NCBI GenBank assembly: GCA_023807065.1
Contig: JAJJLU010001042.1
Span: 1-11,298, forward strand
Reading direction: 5' to 3'
Length of the DNA: 11,298 bases
From: Isotricha intestinalis
Taxonomy: Eukaryota; Ciliophora; Litostomatea; Vestibuliferida; Isotrichidae
Below are positions 6,386 to 11,298 of the stretch, piece after piece. The first letter of the stretch is position 1, and every line of letters begins with the position of its first letter. The translations under genes and the position numbers were made by a program. The notes under the pieces were generated by a model that saw nothing but the letters and a program-made list of their open reading frames with translations, did not search any database and was not told the origin of the DNA.

Positions 6386-8275
6386 TTAAACCAAAGAAGT
6401 TCTTCCAAAAAGCAAAGTTAAAAAATTACTTTTTTCTTCAATACCTCCTTTCTTTTTCCCATCATCAAAATCTTGATATAAAGGTGAATCATTTTTATCA
6501 TCTTCATTTTCTTCATCATATTTTTTAGCAAAATAAATACAAAGAACACCAAAACAAGCCCAAAGTAACAAAACACATAAACCCCATCTGCTTTTACTTC
6601 CTCCAGTATATTTACAAACTAAACCATATAAAAAAGGACTTGGTAAATAACCAATTAAATTATAAAAAAATTGAGAAACTGAATTTCCTATTTCTTTAAC
6701 ATTATCTGGTATAGAATTTATCATAATTCCTGTTAACCCTGGAGTTACACTTCCTCCAAAAAATAAAAGTAACCACATGAAAATAACAAAAATAAATATA
6801 TAGTCAAATAAAGGTAAAAAAATACCTGATAATAAAGCTAATAAAGTTATTTTGAAACAAGCATCAAGTGCTTTTTTATTTGTATATCCTCCTAAATATT
6901 GAATAAAAAAACCTCCTAATAAAACTCCTGAAGTTGGTGCTGAAATACAAACTAAGGCAAATATTATATATACCCTATTTGATGGGATATTCATTACTTC
7001 TTGCATATAATCACTTATCCAAAATTGAATTCCTGTTACTACAAAATACATACATGATATTCCTAACATTGTAAATATATATTTTTTATTATCTAAAAGA
7101 TTTATTATTATTCTCATATAATTTTTATTTGATTCTTCTTCAGTGTCATCTACCATTGAAAATATTGAATATAATGATGGTCTACCATATTTATTATTAT
7201 ATAATGCATTTATGAAGTTTATATTTTTTAAACGATATTTGTTATTTGTGGAATTTGATAATTTTGTTTGGAATAATTCTTGTAAGTCTTTAAATTCATT
7301 TTCAATTTCTTCTTGTGTGCTTTCACTATGACGATAATTTCTAGAAAAAAATTTATCTGGAGTAACAATTAAAATAATATCAGTAAAAAGAATAAGGAAA
7401 ATTTGATTGTAAAAAGCATATTTCCAATTATTAAACTTTCTAATAGAAAAAGCTTCAATAACATAACCAAACATAGTTCCAAGAGGAACACCTAATTGAA
7501 GAAAAGTAAGCCAAATAGTTTGTTGATTATTTACTCCATATTGATCAACCCAAAGAGGAAAATAAATATAACAAAAAACTTGAAAAAAACCACATCCAAT
7601 TCTACAAAAAGCTAATTTAAAAACAGTTTTAACAGAAGTGAAAAAATATAAGAAAAAACAAGAGAAAAATAATGATAATATTAAAACCCATTTTGATGAA
7701 TATGTTGAATAAATATATCCTGCTGAAATTGAACCAAAAATTAAACCTAAATATACTAATGAACCTATTATTCCTAATTTAACATTATCTAAATTATTTT
7801 CTTGTTTTAATGATGTTGTTCCTGCTGGAATTGCACCATGATCTAAATTAATTAATATATTTAAAAGGAATATTAAAATGAATATTAATTTTCTTTTAAA
7901 TTTTGAAAATGGTCTTCTATATGAATATATTTTATTTATTGTTAATTCTTTTGATTTTTTTTCCTGAAAATTTAAATATTTTGGTGATGGTTCTTCATTT
8001 AAAGACTTTAATGTATTTGTTTGATTTATTTGAGAATTATTATTTGAATCATCTATTTTAGATTTATTTATTGTATTATTTGAAGGAGAATCCATATCAT
8101 ACATTTCATTTTTTTTTGATATTTTAGGAGTTAAAAGAGATTCTGGAATTTCTGGAAGTTTACGACTTTTTACTTTTTGATGATGGGGATTTATTATATT
8201 TTGATTTTCAGGAGAAGTTATTTCGGGTGAAGGATAATTTTCATCAAATTCAAATTCTAATTCATTTTTTCTCAT
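6386..8275 (-). CDS. Major facilitator superfamily transporter, spinster-like
   Basis: A 629-residue membrane protein, counted from the Met at 8275. An in-frame ATG at 8332 would add 19 mostly Phe/Ile/Glu residues encoded by A/T-run DNA that looks like a 5' leader, so I prefer 8275. Residues 1-128 form a hydrophilic, Ser/Asn/Pro-rich cytosolic tail. About twelve membrane segments follow: roughly 130-146, 167-188, 195-213, 218-241, 254-274, 287-305, 399-421, 434-459, 472-490, 492-515, 530-553 and 562-583. A long central loop (306-398) lies between the two six-helix halves, as is usual for the family. The D-H-G-A-I-P-A-G motif after segment 1 and G-S-L-V-Y-L-G-L-I-F-G-S in segment 2 fit the spinster-like group. 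Substrate unknown (lysolipid, sphingolipid and organic anion carriers occur in this group). Stop TAA. Confidence 0.85.
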   Translation of the reverse strand: MRKNELEFEFDENYPSPEITSPENQNIINPHHQKVKSRKLPEIPESLLTPKISKKNEMYDMDSPSNNTINKSKIDDSNNNSQINQTNTLKSLNEEPSPKYLNFQEKKSKELTINKIYSYRRPFSKFKRKLIFILIFLLNILINLDHGAIPAGTTSLKQENNLDNVKLGIIGSLVYLGLIFGSISAGYIYSTYSSKWVLILSLFFSCFFLYFFTSVKTVFKLAFCRIGCGFFQVFCYIYFPLWVDQYGVNNQQTIWLTFLQLGVPLGTMFGYVIEAFSIRKFNNWKYAFYNQIFLILFTDIILIVTPDKFFSRNYRHSESTQEEIENEFKDLQELFQTKLSNSTNNKYRLKNINFINALYNNKYGRPSLYSIFSMVDDTEEESNKNYMRIIINLLDNKKYIFTMLGISCMYFVVTGIQFWISDYMQEVMNIPSNRVYIIFALVCISAPTSGVLLGGFFIQYLGGYTNKKALDACFKITLLALLSGIFLPLFDYIFIFVIFMWLLLFFGGSVTPGLTGIMINSIPDNVKEIGNSVSQFFYNLIGYLPSPFLYGLVCKYTGGSKSRWGLCVLLLWACFGVLCIYFAKKYDEENEDDKNDSPLYQDFDDGKKKGGIEEKSNFLTLLFGRTSLV

Positions 8276-8404
8276 TGGTTTATTTTCAAAAAAAATAAAA
8301 AAAACTTCAAAAAAAAAGAATATAAAAAACAAAAAATAAATTTTAAATTTAAAAAGAAATCAAAAAAAAACTAAAAATAAAAAACCCTATAAAAAAAAAA
8401 ATTT
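8276..8404. promoter_or_regulatory. Short spacer: transporter leader and end of the next gene
   Basis: A 129-base A-rich stretch between the transporter start and the stop of the upstream minus-strand gene. Its homopolymer A and T runs contrast with the coding sequence on both sides. It must contain the transporter promoter unless the upstream ATG at 8332 is used. No motif is recognised. Confidence 0.45.
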
Positions 8405-8965
8405 TCAAACAATAACTTTTTCTTTCTTTCTTTTAGGAATACTCAATCTAGCACTAGCACTTCTTTGTAACTTAGCTAATTTTTTAGATTGTTCAATTTG
8501 TTTAGGAGTTCTAAATAATTTACAATATTTAGAATAATCATATTTACTATGATTAACACTATCATTAACAAAAGGATTATAATCATAATATCTTAATTTC
8601 CCAAAAAATTCTTTATAATGATGAGGAAAATTATTTTTGTGATAAAATCCACCACAATCATTATATATATATGAATCTCTTCCATAACCATTACTTTTAT
8701 AAATTGGAAATTTTGGATTTATATTTGTAAATTTTAAATATTCTGACATTGATTTTTTATTAAAGTAAAAACTATGATAATTATTATTCCAACATTGACG
8801 AAACCCTCCATTTGGAAATTCTATATATGTATCACGACCATAACCATCATTTCGGTAATTTGTTATTTTTCCATTTACTTTAAGGTCTTTTATATTTGGC
8901 TGAGAACGAGATCCAAATAAACTATTTGTATATGATGCACTAAATGGACGACCTTTTGTTGACAT
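8405..8965 (-). CDS. Small protein with two Gly-Arg-Asp-x-Tyr-Ile modules, possibly ciliary
   Basis: A 186-residue basic, Tyr/Asn-rich protein ending in TGA. It contains two related modules about 52 residues apart: N-D-G-Y-G-R-D-T-Y-I ending in N-G-G-F (39-55) and S-N-G-Y-G-R-D-S-Y-I ending in C-G-G-F (91-107). The N-terminus (K-G-R-P-F-S-A-S-Y) and the C-terminus (L-Q-R-S-A-S-A-R-L) carry R/S-A-S motifs typical of small cytoskeletal proteins. I associate G-x-G-R-D-x-Y-I modules with uncharacterised proteins of flagellated and ciliated protists, possibly axonemal or microtubule-associated, but I cannot name a family, so this is weak inference. There is no signal peptide or membrane segment. 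The TGA stop shows that TGA is a true terminator in this genome. Confidence 0.75.
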   Translation of the reverse strand: MSTKGRPFSASYTNSLFGSRSQPNIKDLKVNGKITNYRNDGYGRDTYIEFPNGGFRQCWNNNYHSFYFNKKSMSEYLKFTNINPKFPIYKSNGYGRDSYIYNDCGGFYHKNNFPHHYKEFFGKLRYYDYNPFVNDSVNHSKYDYSKYCKLFRTPKQIEQSKKLAKLQRSASARLSIPKRKKEKVIV

Positions 8966-9188
8966 TTTTTTTTTTAATTTTTAAAAAATTTTTTTTTTTT
9001 TGAAAAAAATTTTTTCAAGAATATTAAATTTTTTTAATATTTATTACTTTAATATAATTTATTAAGTGAATTTATATGAAAAAAATAAAAAAAAAATTAA
9101 TTGCTTTTTTTAAAATTGTTTTTAGGATTTACATATATATAATTTTCTTTTTTAAAAAATTATAATTAAATATAAATTAATAGAATAA
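8966..9188. promoter_or_regulatory. AT-rich spacer between two minus-strand genes
   Basis: A 223-base stretch with long T and A runs (8966-9020), holding the promoter of the 8405-8965 gene and the 3' end of the histone gene. No specific element is recognised. Confidence 0.45.
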
Positions 9189-9785
9189 TTATTTTAATTC
9201 TCCTCTTAATCTTCTCGCTAAAGTTAAATCTTTTTTCATTAAAGTAACTCTTTTAGCATGTAAAGCACATAAATAACTATCTTCAAATAATCCAATTAAG
9301 AAATCTTCACTTGCAACATGTAAAGCTTGAAAGGCTTGAAGAGAAAATCTAAAATTTTGACTTGGATAATAATCATCTGTTATTGCTTTAACAAATTTTT
9401 GAAATGCTTTTTTATTTATTTCTAAATCATTAAATTTTTTTTTTTTATTCATTTGTTTTTTTATTCTTGATAAAGGTTTATTTCTCATTTCAAATGATTT
9501 TCTTGATATTATATGACCGTTTTTAAAAAATTTTTTTTCTTCTTCTTCTGCTTCTTTTTCTTCTGAAAGTTTTTGATTTGAATTATTTATACTATCATTA
9601 TAGTTTAAACTTTTTTTCTCTTTTAATAAATTTTTTTTACTTTCTTCTTCTTTTTCTTCTTCAAATTTATTTGTTGATAATGAACGCTTTTTTATTTGGT
9701 TTGATTTACGATTGTTTTTATTTTCTTTTTCTTTTCCTATTGATTTTGATTTTTGTTTATTTTGAGATTTTTTTTTTTTTGGCAT
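9189..9785 (-). CDS. Histone H3 variant, probable centromeric H3 (cenH3/CENP-A type)
   Basis: A 198-residue protein whose C-terminal ~70 residues are an H3 histone fold: helix 1 ([13 protein letters not shown], 127-139), loop 1, helix 2 (149-179, including [14 protein letters not shown]), loop 2 (V-T-L-M-K-K-D) and helix 3 (L-T-L-A-R-R-L-R-G). Loop 1 (Y-P-S-Q-N-F-R-F) is two residues longer than in canonical H3 (K-T-D-L-R-F), and the Thr of H3's F-E-D-T is Ser. Both are recurring traits of centromeric H3. The ~125-residue Lys/Glu/Ser-rich tail shares nothing visible with the canonical H3 tail. Centromeric H3 replaces H3 in centromere nucleosomes and seats the kinetochore. A divergent non-centromeric H3 variant is the main alternative. 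No homologue of the tail is recognised. Stop TAA. Confidence 0.8.
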   Translation of the reverse strand: MPKKKKSQNKQKSKSIGKEKENKNNRKSNQIKKRSLSTNKFEEEKEEESKKNLLKEKKSLNYNDSINNSNQKLSEEKEAEEEEKKFFKNGHIISRKSFEMRNKPLSRIKKQMNKKKKFNDLEINKKAFQKFVKAITDDYYPSQNFRFSLQAFQALHVASEDFLIGLFEDSYLCALHAKRVTLMKKDLTLARRLRGELK

Positions 9786-10127
9786 TTAAATTTAAATATT
9801 TTCATTTATTAATTTATTTAAAGGATTAATTTAAATAAATATTTTTAAATATAATTTTATTTTTAAAAAATAGAACAAATTCATTAAAACTTAAAAAGTT
9901 TAAGCAAAAATAAGAAATTGCTTTTATTACCCTATAAAAAATCTTTTCCCTATTTTTATTTTTATGATAATCTTTAGTAATTGATTGAATTTATTTCTCC
10001 CTACAAAATTAATATTTTTTTATTTTTCTTTTTAAAAAGAAAAATTAAAAAGTTTTTATTTTTCAATGAGTAAAGGGTAATTTTATATAAATATTAATTC
10101 TTTGAAGAATTGTTACTTTTTTTAAAT
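9786..10127. other. AT-rich intergenic region upstream of the histone gene
   Basis: A 342-base stretch with no convincing ORF. It should hold the promoter of the H3-variant gene in its left part. At about 10031-10051 a T-rich and an A-rich arm (TTTTTCTTTTTAAAAAGAAAAA) form a short near-perfect palindrome. Slightly higher C content around 9925-10000 has no explanation I can give. Confidence 0.5.
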
Positions 10128-10808
10128 ATGATAAAATGCAGTGAAATAGCAAAATATGCTAAAGAGGAAAAAAATAGTAAAATGTGAAAAACAAATTTGT
10201 AAAGAATTATAAAAATTATAATTATATTAATATTATTAAATTATATAATAGTTTTTAATATTGGTTTTTTATTTTTGTAAAATAAATGAATTCTTTATCA
10301 ATATAAAAAATAAATAATAATGAAGAGAACAAAATTCATATATAAAAAGAAGAACAAGAACAAAAACTTGAAGAGGAAAATTCAAATAATAAAAAATATA
10401 TTGAATAATAATAATAAAGGAAAACTTTTAAAATAATACAAGAAAAAGATAAAGAATAAGTGAATAATTAGAAATACATTTAGAACATTTTTAAGTAATC
10501 ATTAAATTTGCACAGAAATATTTCAGAAAAAGGAAAAACTAATAATTTTAATATTGAGAACAAAGTAGTAAGGATTTTAAAACATATTGATGATATAAAA
10601 ATATAATAATTGTAAAATTGATCATTTAAATTTTATAAAGAAATTAATGAAACTTAAAAAGAAATTGATAATATTCAATTATTAAAGAAATTCTGATTCT
10701 CTTTTTAATGATAAGGAATTTAAATGGTAGAGTAGTATAATAAATATAAATCTAAAAGAAAAGGTTAAATTTAATTTACAAATGGATAAATATATAAAAA
10801 GATGATAA

Positions 10809-10823
10809 GTAAGAGTGAAATAG
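10809..10823 (+). other. Possible 15-base intron (GTAAG...TAG)
   Basis: The 15 bases starting GTAAG and ending ATAG contain the only in-frame TGA (10816) of the frame 1 segment. Removing them keeps the frame and gives Asp-Lys-Asn-Gln-Leu-Ile-Leu-Tyr. Introns of about 15 bases with GTA...TAG ends are known in heterotrich ciliates such as Stentor. Because the host sequence is a broken gene and no intact gene here shows such an intron, this may be coincidence. Confidence 0.2.
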
Positions 10824-10985
10824 AAATCAACTTATTTTATATAATGGAAGAATTTACTGTGTCGAACCAGACAAAATGTTAAAATCAAATTATTTTTTTA
10901 ATTTGCAAATAATTCAAGGTGAGAATTACAAAAGCTCGTTGGAGATACCAAAAAAAAAGTTGGTAAGGTCATTTGAGAGTTAATT

Positions 10986-11046
10986 CCAACCCTCCCACGC
11001 TCTATTCCTAATCAGACATTTCTGTTTAAAAGATGAGGGGTGTTGG
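10986..11046 (+). other. GC-rich stretch with a possible hairpin
   Basis: By hand count 39 of 90 bases at 10981-11070 are G or C, far above the surroundings. The arms 10986-10995 (CCAACCCTCC) and 11037-11046 (GGGGTGTTGG) can pair over ten positions with one mismatch and one wobble, closing a loop of 41 bases that itself holds a CAGA/TCTG mini-stem. In AT-rich genomes such islands often mark structured RNA genes, but it also lies in the most protein-like frame of the broken gene. No known RNA family is recognised. Confidence 0.3.
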
Positions 11047-11085
11047 TCTGCCCTCTGTCCACAAATAAGTATTTATCCAATTTAA

Positions 11086-11277
11086 TGAAAATTGTAATTT
11101 TTAAAAAAATATAAAAATTACTTTGTTCTAAGTATATAAATATAATATTTTTTTCCAAAATTTTTTTTAATCACTCATTTATACTATTAAATTAATAATT
11201 AATTATTCAAAATTTATATCAATTATATTTAATTATATATAATCTTCTCTTTTCAAATAAAAATATACTTTTTCTAT
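11086..11277. other. Subtelomeric AT-rich DNA
   Basis: About 190 bases of almost pure A/T without ORFs. A perfect 9-base inverted repeat (GTAATTTTT at 11094-11102, AAAAATTAC at 11113-11121) with a 10-base A/T loop lies at its left edge. It could be a terminator-like or cruciform hairpin, or simply a product of composition. Confidence 0.5.
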
Positions 11278-11298
11278 GGGGATTGGGGATTGGGGATT
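11278..11298 (+). repeat. Telomere: three GGGGATT repeats at the chromosome end
   Basis: Three perfect copies of the heptamer GGGGATT close the window, with the G-rich strand running 5' to 3' toward the end, as a right-hand telomere should. The preceding base composition is nearly pure A/T, so the switch to G4 runs is abrupt. The unit resembles the Tetrahymena GGGGTT repeat with one added A. Only three repeats are visible because the sequence stops here. Confidence 0.85.

Larger units (their letters stand above)
10128..11085 (+). pseudogene. Broken subtelomeric gene in shifting frames
   Basis: Coding-like pieces follow one another on the plus strand. The first is ATG 10128 to TGA 10185 (M-I-K-C-S-E-I-A-K-Y-A-K-E-E-K), with a neighbouring frame offering C-E-K-Q-I-C-K-E-L; the paired Cys hint at a small zinc motif such as a B-box. 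Next is ATG 10286 in frame 2, free of TGA to 10619 but with about 12 TAA/TAG; it is Gln/Glu/Asn/Lys-rich and coiled-coil-like if those are read as Gln, and continues to TGA 10694. Then comes frame 3 at 10686-10805, and finally frame 1 from 10819, open to TAA 10981 and again to TAA 11083. The last part is the most protein-like (Y-N-G-R-I-Y-C-V-E-P-D-K-M). No family is recognised. The piece boundaries are approximate, and chance frames may be included. Confidence 0.45.

Noticed and set aside
7143..7331. Plus-strand frame inside the transporter gene
   Set aside because: It is antisense to the central loop of the transporter, and no motif is seen.
9578..9829. Plus-strand hydrophobic frame over the start of the histone gene
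   Set aside because: The Leu/Phe/Tyr runs are the antisense of the Lys/Glu-rich histone tail, so apparent membrane segments are an artefact.
10855..10875. Minus-strand GGTTCGA resembling a tRNA T-loop or B box
   Set aside because: The flanking bases do not form a 5-base T-stem, and no acceptor or anticodon arm can be found around it.
1..11298. Whole window using the ciliate code (TAA/TAG as Gln)
   Set aside because: Conserved proteins such as ORC5 and the H3 variant end at TAG and TAA at the expected family C-termini and never use TAA/TAG internally.

Overview
The window looks like the end of a chromosome from a very AT-rich, gene-dense protist. I estimate about 80-85% A+T by eye. A ciliate is the most natural guess: the genes are intronless and Asn/Lys-rich, spacers are short, there is a terminal G-rich telomere repeat, and one protein is ciliary-looking. 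Nothing fixes the taxon. The intact genes use the standard code. TAA ends the RING, MFS and histone genes, TAG ends ORC5 and TGA ends the gene at 8405-8965, so the ciliate code with TAA/TAG as Gln does not apply to them.

Left part (1-4924). A scrap of coding sequence (1-147) is followed by a direct tandem duplication with a period of about 2.29 kb (copies 353-2637 and 2635-4924). Each copy holds a decayed ORF, a minus-strand RING-H2 gene, a divergent promoter region of about 500 bp and the start of ORC5. Copy 1 breaks off after ORC5 codon 46, leaving a promoter plus P-loop fragment. Copy 2 runs into the complete gene. The join has ATA microhomology. The right 1,433 bp of the two copies look identical, while the left ~0.85 kb differs by many substitutions and indels.

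Middle (4786-9785). A complete ORC5 gene (+) converges on three minus-strand genes: a spinster-like MFS transporter with a long N-terminal tail, a small protein with two Gly-Arg-Asp-x-Tyr-Ile modules, and a histone H3 variant with a long charged tail and an extended loop 1, most likely the centromeric type (cenH3/CENP-A). Two genes therefore serve chromosome maintenance: origin recognition and probable centromere identity.

Right part (9786-11298). An AT-rich spacer is followed by a broken gene (about 10128-11085) in shifting frames, with an unusually GC-rich stretch and a possible hairpin near its end. About 190 bp of subtelomeric AT-rich DNA follows, then three perfect GGGGATT repeats. This heptamer is not one of the classic ciliate telomere repeats I know.

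No tRNA, rRNA, CRISPR array or transposase was recognised. The most unusual items are the mosaic tandem duplication that truncates ORC5, a GCGC-centred palindrome in the ORC5 promoter, the probable cenH3, the heptameric telomere, and decayed ORFs whose in-frame stops are mostly TAA/TAG.
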